Assembly: GCA_009617715.1 (NCBI GenBank)
Contig: VTFK01000346.1
Location: forward strand, 310,001-374,000
Origin: Plectrocnemia conspersa
Lineage: Eukaryota; Arthropoda; Insecta; Trichoptera; Polycentropodidae
Length of the DNA stretch: 64,000 bases
Reading direction: 5' to 3'
Made by a program: the position numbers and the translations under genes. A model generated the notes under the pieces. That model saw only the letters and a program-made list of their open reading frames with translations, did not search any database and had not been told where the DNA came from. Shown one piece after another: positions 1-11,949 of this stretch; position 1 is the stretch's first letter, and each line of letters opens with the position of its first letter.

Positions 1-480
1 TGGCTCCGGGGTATGACAGCGGTAGGAGCTTTTGCTTGTTGACCGTTAGCCAGGCAATACGCCGAGAACATCATCTTTTATATACCTCAGATAGCAGCGT
101 CTTTATATTCTGAAAATTTTCAATAAACTCTACAACGTTCGTTGCGGTTTATCAGGCTGATCGTGCCGTATAATGTTTTAAAGGAGCTTTAACTTTAGTT
201 ACGTAAGAAAATATCGGACATTCGGTCGCTTAAATCTTTGATTCGACATCGGAAAACTCGAATGGGAGATCTTTCAGACTTTTTACAGTGAGCTATCTCT
301 GCTCTTTGCTCTCTGCTCTCTTTGGTCTAATGGCGTACGAAGAAGTGATATAATCTGGCAAGTTAGTGGCGAATTGCTTGGTAGTGCAAATTATCTTGCC
401 CTTCAGTGTATAGAGTGGATCGTCGTTGGTAAAAAAGATGTGATTGCAATCACTAGCTTAACCCTCTAATAGAGCTTTCG
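1..480. promoter_or_regulatory. Candidate regulatory island 1
   Basis: This is a high-complexity stretch, richer in GC than the AT background that begins at about 480. It holds a pyrimidine run of repeated CTCTGCTCT/CTTTGCTC words at about 296-327, of the kind bound by GAGA-type factors. No reading frame of useful length is seen. Interpreting it as cis-regulatory DNA is inference from composition only. Confidence 0.3.
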
Positions 481-959
481 GGATAAATACACCCAATGAA
501 TTTAAAACTATTTGAATATAAAAATAAAATTATTTTAGGTGCATGATTTTTAAATCCTTTATAAACTTTTCAATTTTAAAATAAAATACCTAATAAGAAA
601 AGTAAATAATAACTGTGATAAAAATATTTGTCAAAAGATATGAAAATGGGGTATTAGCGTCCCCCTCTTCGTTCAGGCTGAGTTGAATTGCATTAATGAA
701 AGTTGGCTTAGCTATTGCCGTCGTATTGTTTAATTGCAAGTGCAAAACATAAAATAACAATTAAATGATTAAAATTGAGCAGTTACATTGGTTTTATAAA
801 TAATATTTAGTTCGCAGTCTTTGATGTTTTAATCACTGACTTACCCCAACACAGCCTATCTTAGCACAACTTAGCCCAAACCAGCATTATGTAGTATGAT
901 ATAGTATATAACCTAACCTAATAATTTTCTATAAAATAGGTATCATTTGCTACCTTATG
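481..959. other. AT-rich spacer with a small island
   Basis: Mostly low-GC sequence without a reading frame. A short denser patch at 655-735 contains CATTAATG (691-698), a palindromic double homeodomain core. A CCTAACCTA string near 911-919 resembles insect telomere-type repeats but is too short to mean anything alone. Confidence 0.4.
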
Positions 960-1430
960 CTTGGGTTAAAATAAAACACAAGGTCCAAGAGACCCTTGTC
1001 GCCTTCGCACGGTTGGCGCGTGGGAATCTCATTGTGTGCTTTACACCGTACGACATTAACCTAACCCAGTTGCTAAACACTTCCGTGCTTAATAACACAT
1101 TTACACCGAGCTAGAAGCTTATACAACTATTCAGATTGCAATTTCGCCCCGGGTACTTAAGGTATTAAGGATCCTCCTCCAATCCTTCCAGCATCCTCTA
1201 TCCTATCTCTCTGTCTGACCGGTTTATGTCGGGCTGTTGCGGCATTCGCATATTTGCAGCGCATAGATACTTGCCGGAATCTTGGCGAGCTAGTTTCAAA
1301 ACTCGGCTTGAGATAAGATCCCTTGTAATGCAATAACTAGGACAGTTCACGTCTTAGTGTTGCTAATTCGATACGAAGTTTATTCGACAACAATATCCGA
1401 GAATAATGTCATTCTGGTAATACTGTGTGT
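960..1430. promoter_or_regulatory. Candidate regulatory island 2
   Basis: A 470-base stretch of about 45% GC between AT-rich flanks. It has a GATAAG motif (about 1312-1317) and GC-rich words such as CGCCCCGGG near 1145. No frame stays open, so it is more like a conserved regulatory block than an exon. Confidence 0.35.
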
Positions 1431-1559
1431 ATACCCGTCCAATTTGTTTATTGGATAATGGTTGATGCATATGATTTACGACTTTGATGCATTATTTTAC
1501 TTAATCAATTATTTTTATAAGAACTATTTGGCTAAAAACGACATCGTAATGATGCCGCG

Positions 1560-1950
1560 ACTATATTTATAGTTGAAATCTAATAAAAAAATATATATAT
1601 TAATATTTTTATTAAGTTGTTTCATCGACCATAATTTTAAACCATATTTACTATCCGCAAGGCTTAAGCCGCAGTCAGTGGTGCTCAACATTTCATCGAA
1701 ATACGAGCACAAAAGAACACCGCAAAAGGCGGTATACTTTGTGCCGCACGCATTAACACAAAACGGCGGCGAATATGCCAAAAACGAAAACAATTTCTCA
1801 AAGGATGCTCTCGATCAAAGAGAAAACTTTATGCTAATAAAGTTTGTGCGCCTGACAGGAACTGGACAGGAAAGTTCCGCAAGCGCAAAGCGAATTTTCG
1901 CTAAGACCACAATTGGCCTATGGATTAACCTACACTTTTCATCTGCTTAA
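1560..1950. promoter_or_regulatory. Candidate regulatory island 3 with a chance ORF
   Basis: A denser island in which the + strand stays open for 125 codons (1573-1950). The frame has no ATG at its head (it opens on TTG), matches no family I recognise and has no clear splice sites. The minus strand is also open over part of it, as expected for a GC-raised non-coding block. I treat it as regulatory rather than coding. Confidence 0.3.
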
Positions 1951-3789
1951 AAAGTTTTCGAACTTTCAATTAAATTATATTTAGAACACTTTCAAAGAAA
2001 CACCTTTTTATTCACAGTTTACACCTACAAAAGTTTTCTCTAATAAATATTTGTTATATGTATTAATTAACAATAATAGTTTTTATCTTGTTTTAAGTCA
2101 TATATATTTAGTTTCTAAATTATTAGTTTTAAATAGCAGTTGTCGTGTACTAGAATTTATTTTATTTATTGCTTTTCTAGAATATACTTACCTAATCTTT
2201 TTTTATATTCTTTATCATAGTTGAATAAATTCAGCAATTGAATGATCCATGAGAACATAGATTTTAATGAAATTTTTAGAAATGATCAAAAATTTGATTA
2301 TTCAAAATTTTAACTATTTTTTGATTTTTACTCTTCTGAATTACTACCCGGTTCAATTTATTGCGATTTTATAAAATTTATTTACGAAACGGTACACAAT
2401 GAAAATTTAATACTATAAAATTAATAGCAGCCTAAATTGTTATAAACATAAAATAATTATTAACTAAAATTTAGATTTTACAATACCACATATCCTTTTT
2501 ACTTGCGGTAAAACCCTTAAAACACAATACACAATATTTCATTTATTTGCGTATTTTAAATATTATCGTTTTATTATTTTATGAAAATCTTGTATGCTTT
2601 ATTCATACATACATATATGACCTTTTTGCTCAAAGCGTGTATACTTTGATATCCACGTGGGTTGCTTTTGATCAAGATATATGCAGCAGGTTGAGTGGAA
2701 ATAAACCTACGCAAAGAACATGTATTGAAGTTAATTGAAATATAATCAAATTTATTATTTTAATATTCTTTGTTATCAGAAAACGATATAGATGTGGGTG
2801 GCTAATGTAGTTATGATACAATATATGCTGCTTATATGTATATAAAACGAATAAAAATATAAATTTGGAAGCTTTGGAAGTATTGCAATTAAATACACAC
2901 TCTCTGACTTTGCAATGCTAATGCATATTGTTTGCACTATATCTATATTGATATTTCTTTTTGGGAATAAATGCAAAGGGATTTATCATATTGTTTAAGG
3001 CAAAAAGATTTTTAGCTTTATCTTATTTTTCTTAATTTTTTTTTGAAGTTGTATCAATTGTAATTAAATGTCTTCAAGTACCATTAGTGTAGTGAATTTT
3101 TATTGAAAATAAAAAATAAATATCATTTATTATTTGAAAAAAAATAAAAATAAGATGAAAAACCCTGGTAAGGTCGTTTTTACGATAGCTAACGACAATT
3201 GAGTCACAAATTATGTAATGCTACTTTGCGCATTTCCCATGATAGTAATAATTATAAGCAGTAAATTTTCCATTCTTACACAAATGTGCGGTTGATATAT
3301 TTTATTAGCACAAGTTTAATATGCGTTAATTAGATTTCGTTGTAAGTGTGATATAATTCTTATATGTGATAATACATTTGATTGTGTAATTAAGGAGCTT
3401 TCACTTAATCTTCAATTGAAAGTTATTAGTCTGCAAAGTGATGACAAACTAAAAATCTTAATATAAATCAGTGTTTTTTAAACGGCTTACAAATAATAAA
3501 TGTGAACAATTAGGATCAATTGAATAGGGATTTTCAATCTGTATTTAGCAGTATTTACTTTTATTGAAAATTTCTAATATAATTTCAATACTAGTCAAAA
3601 CTTAAGAGATGTTCATTTTCAATAAATTTTAATAATGCGAACTTAAATTTAATAAAATGTTCTGTAGTCCACTCATTTTAGTACTATGTAAAAATATGTA
3701 TGCGTACTTGCAAAAATATGTAGCCTTTGCGTACCACTGAAATTTTTGCGTTTTAGTATGTTTTTTTTAAAGAAATGTATAAATATGGG
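1951..3789. other. AT-rich spacer, nothing recognised
   Basis: About 1.8 kb of very AT-rich sequence with poly-A/T runs. Short frames at 2547-2738 and 2776-2976 have the composition of random AT-rich DNA. No repeat with recognisable ends is seen. Confidence 0.5.
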
Positions 3790-4215
3790 TATCTTTCAAT
3801 TTTTACGACCCCTCCTATTCTGGCTAATCCTATTTGAACGCAAAACGAATGGCCGGCAAAAGTGAGCGTCCATTAGTCGGGATTACCTTGACGCGGGTAC
3901 ACTCGGCTAGGGAACATGTTAATCATCGTTAATTTTCAACGGCTTCATTAATTGCCACATTAAGGCAAAAGAGGGAGTGGGAGGTTGATATAATACATAA
4001 GAGCGCTTTTAATCTGTGGATGAAACCTCCGCTTCTCCGTCTATCCGTTTTTGCCAACTTACCTACCGTCACGTTTTACCGATCGATCTTAGGCCCCAAG
4101 GTTTAATCGCGCCGATTCGGGCCAGTCGTAAAACCGGATCCGGATTTTTACAACCCAGACCCAGAATTCTTACAAGGATCAATTCCGTATCGATGGCCAA
4201 GCCTCAAAGCTAAAA
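3790..4215. promoter_or_regulatory. Candidate regulatory island 4, homeodomain-rich
   Basis: One of the clearest islands. It contains clustered homeodomain-type cores: TTAATC at about 3919-3924, a nearby GTTAATTTT, and ATTAATTG at 3947-3954, followed by a GC-rich half (4020-4200). A 65-codon + frame at 4016-4213 lies in that half, but it has no family resemblance or splice structure. Motif clustering suggests an enhancer. Confidence 0.4.
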
Positions 4216-5399
4216 ATATACTTCTCTATAATGTTAGCTCTTTGTTCGAGTGATTTTTTTTGTTCAAAATAATAAACTTGAATTATTGCCTCTAAGTCTA
4301 TGTACACTTGTTCTCTAAATGTTTAAGTTTATTATAATGGCTCCTTCGAAGTCGTGACAGGAATTTTCGTGCACCTACTTTTGGTTTTATACTTTATAAG
4401 TCGTAATGGACTGTCTGTCAACTTGAAAGTATTTAATATCAAGAAAATTTTGCAGGGTTAAATTTGAAGCAGTCATTAAACGATGTTTCATTCTTGTTCG
4501 TTTTCCCCCAGGACACACAGATTTAAGCGCTTCGGTTAGTGCAAGAGTCGGGAAAGTTTCATTAATATTTTTATCAATATGAAATCATATTATTTTTACA
4601 GATGACAAATTGTAATAAACGCAATTCGAACCATTTTATATTTTAATTAATTAAAATTACGTCATAGTACTATATAGAACACGAAAATAAAGCACTGGTA
4701 AAACACAGATATAAACATTCACGGAGGACACGATTTACAGATTAAATATAATGGAGGTACAGACCCTCAACGACACGTTATCTGGGATGTCCTCGTTCAT
4801 ATGAAGAACTCTGTAGGCTGCAATCTCGGTAAGGGGCACTGTTGGAGTCTCTACTAAATATGAATTTCATGTAGATGCCCTTGCTTCGTGAATGTATCTC
4901 AATATTGAATAGAGACCGACTGGTGAAGGTCTAAAGCTTGGAGTAAGACAAACTGCGGTGCATTCTTTAATGGGGCAGCCGGCCAAAAACACAAACTAGT
5001 GTAATGGCAGACCGCTGCGTTGTTAGCTTATGAAAAGTCACAACAAGCCAAGAGCTTAAATAATTTCAGTATCAGACCAAGATATTTTTTATATATTTTT
5101 TTAAGCAATCAAAATTATATGTAATATAAATATTTGATTTATACAAATTATGCAAATGTGCTATTTTTTGCAATATTCATTATTTTATTTTAGATTGTAC
5201 CAATATCAAAAAACATACTTTATTAGACGGAACTACTATTCCAAAATCGTAGCACAAAGCAATCGTAAATATTCTATCGAATCTGACATAAGCAAGCATC
5301 AAATTGATAAAGGCAAAAGAATTCAGGTCAAACCACATGCAAGCATAATACATATTGAATGTAGCAACACATGAAAATAGTATACATATCGAACGTTAG
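4216..5399. other. Mixed spacer with two denser patches
   Basis: An AT-rich background carries two patches of higher complexity, at about 4490-4560 and 4735-5060. The second is open on the minus strand for about 43 codons down to a stop at 4735-4737, but has no ATG at its head and no recognisable family. The plus-strand frame at 5150-5374 looks like chance. Confidence 0.35.
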
Positions 5400-5660
5400 A
5401 TCAAAAACAACGTTTTGTTACACGTGGCAGTTGTGGCGGTGGTAGTTATCGAACGACTCTGGGTTTTGTAAACTATAATATAGTTGTCAGTTTGAGTAGG
5501 GGCTGCTGCTTTTAACTCGAACTTTGCGGCTTGGAAACTTTCGAAAGTTTAGCCCAGGTTGGATATGTGAATATTTTTACTATCGCTACCCATGATACAA
5601 TTTCTGGCGCTGTTTATACCCTTACCTTTAGTATGGGCTAACTTTGATTAAACATTTTCT
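5400..5660. promoter_or_regulatory. Candidate regulatory island 5
   Basis: A 260-base GC-raised block starting with a G/T-rich stretch (GGCAGTTGTGGCGGTGG, about 5426-5442). There is no open frame. It is probably regulatory by analogy with the other islands. Confidence 0.3.
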
Positions 5661-5712
5661 GGGTGTTTATTTTTAGCGTATTTTTGAGTTGAGATATAAG
5701 AAAAAAAAACTA

Positions 5713-5826
5713 GAACGATCAAAGTTATCACGCACAATCTACGTTGACATGCATCATTACCCTTATAAATTTTAATATTAAAGTTTTTATATATATTATT
5801 TAATAGTTAAATAGCTTTGATCGTTC
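5713..5826. repeat. Small foldback element (MITE-like)
   Basis: The ends are inverted copies of each other: GAACGATCAAAGTTAT at 5713 and, on the opposite strand from 5826, GGAACGATCAAAGCTAT. The interior is about 80 bases of AT-rich DNA. A similar ATCGTTCCATC string near 27092-27104 hints at a dispersed family. Too short and diverged to assign to a superfamily. Confidence 0.45.
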
Positions 5827-6514
5827 CATCGCAACCCTCCCTCCACACATATCATTAGTTGTATATAAGTGCATTGACCCAACATTGTACATACATTAAT
5901 ACTATAAACGACCCTCCATTTTCAATCAATTCAAAACATACTAAGTTACTCAAAGTGCTACACTACGTTGGCCGCGACTATATGCTTATGCACGTAAACA
6001 TACCTAAGTATAAATAATATCACCTACACATCCAATTCAACTACTTCGCGTCCTTGTGATGCATAATTACAGTACACCCAGCAGGTACAGAGAGAAAGGC
6101 GAAAGCAGTCAGTAATTATCAAAGGAAAGGCTTTATCTGTCTGTGCCCTGCGAAAACACCCAACGAGTGCGAATCAAATTAACACCACTCTGACGTACCT
6201 TTTGGATAATTATATGTTTTTTGCAAAGCTTTTATATATATGTATATGTTTAAATATACATACATATAAGTGCAACATATATTTTTTTGTTATTTAAAAA
6301 AAATAAATACACATTAAACGTTGTGTAATATACAACATGTATGGTTTTGACGTTAATAAAATGCGTGTGTATTATTTTAAAAAGCGCTTTTGTAATATCG
6401 TAATGTTAGACAAGTTGATGCGAATTTTTTTAAAATATGATAAGGTTTGTTTATCATTATCAATAAATTATTATGATGGGTCGCGTTTCGTTCCTAGTTG
6501 TAAAGTATTTTTAT
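5827..6514. other. AT-rich spacer with small island
   Basis: Contains a denser patch at about 6040-6210 with a GTGATGCATAATTAC string near 6055-6069 (overlapping TAAT cores), then AT-rich DNA. The 60-codon frame at 6337-6519 looks like AT-rich chance. Confidence 0.35.
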
Positions 6515-6707
6515 ATTAGGGGATTTAACCTGGGATTCAAAACAATTATCAGTTCTCAAAAGTAAAAAATTCACGTCAAAAGCAATAAAATCGTGCAAGC
6601 AATAAAATAATTTGATTGCTTTTGACGTGAATTTTTGACTTCTGAGAAGAAATAATTGTTTTTTACGCTCTCCTATTAGTCAAAATACGGTTTAGATGTT
6701 CTTCATT
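6515..6707. mobile_element. Foldback element family F1, copy 1
   Basis: A long imperfect palindrome. The left arm carries AATTCACGTCAAAAGCAAT, and the right arm carries its inverted counterpart followed by CTTCTGAGAAG. The outer right end, up to about 6707, matches the right end of the copy at 60275-60532 almost base for base, including TTTAGATGTTCTTCATT. Two independent copies with the same arms establish a dispersed non-autonomous family. No coding capacity. Confidence 0.75.
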
Positions 6708-7584
6708 AGATTCTCACTCATTGAAAAACTCTCACTCAAAAATCGTAAATTAAATTGTAGCTTCTTATTTTTCTATATTTTGCATCCATACTTTTCATAG
6801 CTTCTTATCATACCAATATTTCCATATTTTCTGTCGTCGTTTCTGTTATTGTTTTGCTCGTTTCTTAGTGGGACTGGCGATTGAGAAGTCACTAAAATTT
6901 TCTTTCATTTTTAAACTTGGATTTAAACTTTTACACTCAAAAATAAAAAAATAGACGTCATATTTACGTAAAAATAAAACGTTACGCATAGTGTCAATCG
7001 ATTTTTAACAGCAAAAGTACTGTAAAAAAATGTGTCACCGCATACATGACAAAAACAGCCCTGCTTCTACCATATCGGTGGTTATATTCTAGACAAGACT
7101 TCTTTCATTAGGGATCTTGATGTGATGTTTGGGAAGCACTGAAAATTTAGTATGCACATTGCAGAGATTTAAAACAGAGCAATAAAGATGCTTGATTTAT
7201 TCTTTAAAAATACGTATTAATTGAAAAATATTTTAATATTGCGTACTCTTTATGATGCTCAAGTCCGCAACAAAGCTGATTCCATTACATAGATTTCTAG
7301 CGTGATGTGTCCGTTCGGATTTTGGTAAAAAAAATCGTTTCGAATATCCTTATGTATTTTCCTAGATCGGTTTATATAAATGTCACACCATAACGAATTC
7401 TTATTTAGATTCGATGGTGACAAGTTCTAGGATAGTCACAGATGCCTTATGGCATTTTGAAAAAGCCGACAAAGATTTTGCGTAAATTAAATATTTACGA
7501 CCAAAAAGTTTTCACTGATATTGTATTATTGAGTGCCCACACAAACTTTTATAATTATCAATAGCGTAATTTTAATAAAATGAC
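6708..7584. other. AT-rich spacer, nothing recognised
   Basis: AT-rich sequence with no open frame or element ends that I can identify. The stretch at about 7060-7460 is a little more complex, but shows neither inverted ends nor a protein trace. Confidence 0.4.
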
Positions 7585-7800
7585 AATTTAAAAATTGCGA
7601 TTATTTGGCACATTTTTCGATCGCGCGCAAATATACCAGCTGTACGTGACAGCAGCCACCGTGCGGACGTCATTCACGGCCGCCATCCGGACGGCATATG
7701 AAATTTGCGGCAGTGTGGTCGCTACTTGGAAGTCAGTGACCTCGGCCAACTTCAGTTCAACTTCGGTTCGGAAAACTTCCAGAGAATGTAGTGCAAGCAT
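7585..7800. promoter_or_regulatory. Candidate regulatory island 6
   Basis: A sharply bounded GC-rich block, around 50% GC, in AT-rich flanks. It includes an E-box CAGCTG at 7637-7642 and a GACGTCATTC string (CRE-like TGACGT on the opposite strand) near 7667. Both strands are open across it (83 and 70 codons), which fits composition more than coding. No protein family is recognised. Confidence 0.4.
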
Positions 7801-8039
7801 TAAAATGATTTGTGTCTATCTTTTTTTCATGTATTATTATTTTTGATTTTAAATTTTATTTAAATGGTTGTGTTTAATGCTTTTGCCTACTATGACATAT
7901 AAGTTTAGCATATCAGGTTATGATAATCTTAGTTTAATAAATATGATTAAATCGGTGTTATTTTGAAATATATTCCTTAGAAAGACGATTTGACTAACCA
8001 AACATTGAGAAATTATTTGTTAAAGAAACTCGCATTTGT

Positions 8040-8330
8040 TCTCGCTAATTGAAAAGACATAGAATCCAGATTCAACGTGTACGTAAATATGCGTGTACAT
8101 GTATGCTTATATATTTTAATATACATGAAAATGCTTCTTTTGAACAGGTTCACCAATTTGGCGCAAAGCCTGAACATAAATTAATAGTACAAGGCACCCG
8201 ACCCAATGCGTGTAAGCTCAATACAAAGCAAACTTATTATTGCCCAAGTTCAAGAGACGAGCTTTATTAAGCTCGCGCGGAAATTAACGGGTTTCGCAAA
8301 GCGAGAGCTTCACGTCAAAGTTGTATTAAA
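8040..8330. promoter_or_regulatory. Candidate regulatory island 7
   Basis: A denser block with CTCGCTAATTG near its left edge and a GC-rich right half (8150-8320). A 73-codon + frame (8049-8270) crosses it without family resemblance. An inverted pair AGCTTTATTAAGCT at about 8259-8272 is a local palindrome. Confidence 0.3.
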
Positions 8331-9654
8331 AACACTAATTAAAAAAAATATATAATACCTACTAATAAATGGCCTACAAAATACTAAACTGATTAAAATA
8401 AATAATATAAATTTATAACTCATATTATTAATAACATAAATTTTAAAAGTAACATATTTTTAATAAATATGTTAAATTGACGACTCTACAATTGTTCCAA
8501 ATACTAACGCAGCTACAAAAAGACACAAATGACGAGATGAAAATTAACAAACATAGGGCTGAGCTTTTTTTGATCTCTTTTTTGTCGAAAAAATGTGTAT
8601 GTGTGAAATAAACCTTTTTTTCGACATACACACTCGCATGTGTATATAATGAAGCTCGTATATTATTAAAGGATTTAGACACAGACAAAATTCGCAGTAA
8701 ATGGGCTGTGCATATGTCGTAATAAATAACGTGGATGAGCACTATGATTATAGAAAATATTATATTATATTTTGAAATAAAGAAGTGTTTCCCTTTATAT
8801 AAATTTGTTTGTATCAAAAATTCTACATGTGCTAACTTATTATAACCAATAATCAATATTCAATATATAATTTATTATGCCTGATTCATCACAAATTTGA
8901 AAATTGTTCGAAATAAATTTTAGAATACCCTTTGTCATTCAAATATGATTGACAGCAATGTGACAGTTGTTTCGTTACATTATTACGAATACCTATTATA
9001 TAAATTAGTATATTAAATATTTTAGATGCGTCCACAATTTTATGACCAAATTACAGTTACTATTGATAATAATTTATCATACCATTCAAATATATTATTA
9101 ACCATTATCAATATTACTGGTATATTATTTATTTTTAATTTTATATATGAATGCCTTTTGTATATTAAAACTTCAGTTAAGTTCAAATTATAAAAAAACC
9201 TCTATGTTACAATAGTTGCTCAGTGTTAAAAAAGTCCTCTCATAGTTAGACTAACTCCTGGCGACTTGAAGTGATGACTTGACTGGACTAAATTTTGACG
9301 ATCAAAATGGATAGACTGCTTTTCTACAGACTATGATGGTTGTATTGAGTCATCTGTGTCGATTTTCATTTATTTTGGCGTTGAAGTAGTGTATTTCTTA
9401 TTAAAATGAGATGGGCTAGAAGTATATATAAGTTTAGTTTTTTAAATTTTCGAGTAGATATTTGTCACAAATATGTCTTAGCTCTTACAAAAATATTGTT
9501 TTCTAATATTTGCATAATTTTTATAACACTATTGTAGGTTCAGTTATCTGCTTGGGAATAAACAGTCTGTTTTTTTTGTCTATATGTATATGCGAAATAG
9601 ACTACTGTCTAAAAAATACGTATTTCAGAACTGTAGTAGACTATGAAATATATA
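8331..9654. other. AT-rich spacer, nothing recognised
   Basis: About 1.3 kb of AT-rich DNA. The longest frame, 137 codons on the minus strand (8443-8856), is rich in Ile, Phe, Tyr and Lys as expected from AT-rich DNA, lacks any domain and has no neighbouring signals. I do not call it a gene. Confidence 0.45.
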
Positions 9655-10075
9655 TATTTATATGAAATTTTAGCGTCATATCGTTAGTCTTTTGCCCTAA
9701 AAAATATTTTTTTCTGCCATTTTTAAATGCTATTATACTATGCACGCAAAAAGAGAAGGAATATTTGTTTTATGTACTGTTCTAGACTACAAAATACATA
9801 TTTTTTAAAAGAAATTTTAGCGTCATAGCGCTAGTCTTTTGTCTTAAAATTTTTTTTTGTGTCATACTTAAATGCTGTACGTGTGTAAGAAGGAACGGTA
9901 TATTTGTTTTATTTTCTGTACTAAACTACAAAATACATATTTTTAAATTAAATTTTAGCGTCATATCGCTAGTATTTTGTCCTAAAATTATTTTTTTGTG
10001 CCATACTTAAATACTGTTAAATTATGCACAGGGAAAGCATATTTGTTTCATGTACTGTATGCACCTTACGAAATT
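9655..10075 (+). repeat. Tandem repeat, three units of about 139-147 bp
   Basis: Each unit carries the ordered landmarks ATTTTAGCGTCATA, GCTAGTCTTTTGTC, a T run, TGCCATACTTAAATGCT, and ATATTTGTTTTATGTACTGT followed by CTACAAAATACATATTTT. The TAGCGTCATA landmark recurs at 9671, 9818 and 9957, giving periods of 147 and 139. Units are diverged at perhaps one base in six. This is satellite-like and non-coding. Confidence 0.8.
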
Positions 10076-10142
10076 TAATGTACTTAAAATGCAGCGAAAA
10101 TATATACAGGCGTAAACCCAATGTGCTACAACGGGGTAAATC

Positions 10143-10352
10143 AGTGTTAACTGGTTAAGTCAATCGGTGACATTTATAATATTATTTTAAAAATATTTAA
10201 TGTAGCATAATTTATAATCAATAGATGTTACTTTGAAGCTAGGGTTAGTTTATAAAAATGCCGCATTTTTATATAAAAAAATCAGACTGCTGCCATGGCT
10301 CGAACCCGAGATCTCTAGGTTACTATTCTAGATCTTGTGGACTACGCTATTT
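10143..10352 (-). mobile_element. tRNA-derived SINE, family S1, minus copy
   Basis: Read on the minus strand, the element starts with a tRNA-like head. An A-box-like TAGCGTAGTCCA lies at its 5' end, and a near-perfect B box GGGTTCGAGCC occupies 10298-10308. A body follows that matches the plus-strand copy at 11950-12142: the shared words include ACATCTATTG, TTATAAATTAT and GTCACCGATT. Such elements are transcribed by RNA polymerase III and copied by a partner LINE. No coding capacity. Confidence 0.8.
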
Positions 10353-10620
10353 CAACCTTAAAAATCTAAAAATATTAATTTTGGGCATTGATAAAAAATA
10401 ATGGACTAGCGATATAAAGCTACAATTTTCTCTTCCATATAAGTATTGCATTGAATACAAATATTTAATTATCCCCAATATTATATCAGTTCTGATGGCA
10501 GTGACGTGAGTATTTATTTTATATTCAGAGTAAGTGATAGTTCTCAAAAGTTTGCCTATCGCCGGTGTAAGTCTATGCTTTCATATGGTTATTGAAAATT
10601 GAAAAAATAGCATAGAACGT
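10353..10620. other. AT-rich spacer
   Basis: No element ends or open frames of interest; the minus-strand 66-codon frame at 10347-10547 overlaps the SINE edge and looks random. Confidence 0.4.
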
Positions 10621-11180
10621 ATATTTGAAAAATCTTCAAGAACCTATTACTACTCTCTCAAGGGCTTACAGTCACATTGACCAAAGCAATCGACCGATTT
10701 ATTCAATAATTTTACAGTCCTTGAACGATGGAGATCGCCCGGGGTCGCGAAAACCGACCGCTTTATGCACATTTGTCAAAGCTACGAATTTCGCAAGGTA
10801 CATCGTGCCAGGCCATACCGAGCACATACGTCTCGCGTCTATTTCAATAGACGTACCGCCGCGATGGATATTGAAATACCGCTTCGAAAGAGACACACAC
10901 ACACATCAGTACATGAAATGAAACTTCAATATTCTCCGTTATTTGTTTTTCCGTATCGTTTCATTAAATTCCGCACGCGGCAAACTATTTTAACAAACAG
11001 CCCCTTCGGGCGAGCGAATACACAAAGGGCGGCGCGTGGCAAGACGCCAACGAAATGATTTGCCAAAATTGCCGAAACGAAACGCTCTCGAGACGCGGCG
11101 GTCCCTTCGTTTCTATTCTTTATTCCTAACTACCCCATCTGAAAGTTCTTCTTTTTCTCTTGCACGAGGGTGATAAAAAA
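10621..11180. promoter_or_regulatory. Candidate regulatory island 8 (possible short exon)
   Basis: The largest dense island in the left half, about 560 bases at near 45-50% GC. It includes a (CA)n run near 10893-10903 and a GC-rich tail (10970-11110). Two overlapping + frames (10625-10921 and 10765-11058) are open but unrecognised. A possible 80-base exon, 10718-10797, is bounded by TTTTACAG and CAAG|GTACAT and is open in one frame; the donor is weak. Regulatory DNA remains the simpler reading. Confidence 0.35.
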
Positions 11181-11462
11181 ATTCCTGATCAAAATTTGTA
11201 TAATTTTTTGGGCACTGCCAAAAATAGATAAACGCTACATCGACACGTTTTGGAGAAAAGACATCGTTCATTCACTAAAGAGGGTAGTGACTTACAATTA
11301 CCATTTGAGTATTAATTTATAATTGTTATCAAACTTTTAATTAAATCGTTCACCTAAGAGTAGATCTGCACCTTTATAAGATATTCTGAACGACTATGAT
11401 AATCCATTCTATATTGACGTTTTTTCTCTGCAATATATTTTCTGAGGTCCGATAAATTTACC

Positions 11463-11552
11463 GCTGACAATTGATCGTTAACAGTTTATCGCTGCGACAT
11501 TTGATCGCACAAACAATTTATAGCGTACAATTGATCGCTAGCATATTTTTCA
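11463..11552 (+). repeat. Minisatellite, three ~28-32 bp units
   Basis: Three consecutive units share the pattern CGCTGACAATTGATCG followed by an AACAGTTTAT-type tail (second unit CGCTGCGACATTTGATCG, third AGCGTACAATTGATCG). Unit length varies from 27 to 32. The TTGATCG/TTTATCGCT words give it a strong internal regularity. The function, if any, is unknown. Confidence 0.7.
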
Positions 11553-11702
11553 GTCAAGAAGCAAAAAGATGTGTTTGGTATAATCATAAAAAGTTATTAT
11601 TTTAGCATATATGTACATCACGAAAGTGAGTTTATTTTTAGTTTTTTTTTTTAAAATCGTTCCGCTTTTTTTTTAAAATTAATTTTTTTTTTTTGTATCA
11701 TA

Positions 11703-11945
11703 TTTATTTATTGATAAAGCAAATTTAGTGTTTCTTAACATTTTAAAACGATCTTCTTTATTTACAATTTTTTTATCAACTTATGAATATTTAATTTACA
11801 TCTTACATTTATCATTATTTTTATTTATTTTATTATATTTAATCACTACATTAAATTAATTGATAAAGTAAATTCAGTGATTTTTAACATTTTATTATAA
11901 GTTTTTTTATTTACGTCTCACTTTTATAAACCTATGATTATTTTA
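11703..11945 (+). repeat. Direct duplication of ~148 bp
   Basis: The segment starting TTGATAAAGCAAATTTAGTG (about 11712) is repeated as TTGATAAAGTAAATTCAGTG about 148 bases later. Both are followed by TTTCTTAACATTTT-like and TTATTTAC words. The pair lies directly upstream of the SINE at 11950. Confidence 0.65.
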
Positions 11946-11949
11946 TTTA

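Noticed and set aside
908..922. CCTAACCTA considered as interstitial telomeric repeat (TTAGG)n
   Set aside because: Only about two units; a similar TTAGGTTAGG occurs near 18674. Too short to exceed chance.
1573..1950. 125-codon plus-strand ORF
   Set aside because: Opens on TTG, has no recognised family or splice signals, and lies in a GC-raised island where chance frames are expected.
4735..4870. Minus-strand open stretch of about 43 codons (contains IAAYRVLHMNEDIPDNVSL)
   Set aside because: No initiating ATG at its head, no convincing acceptor, and no recognised family; may be chance in a dense patch.
8443..8856. 137-codon minus-strand ORF, one of the longest in the window
   Set aside because: Composition is dominated by Ile, Phe, Tyr and Lys as in random AT-rich frames; no domain, no splice or promoter context.
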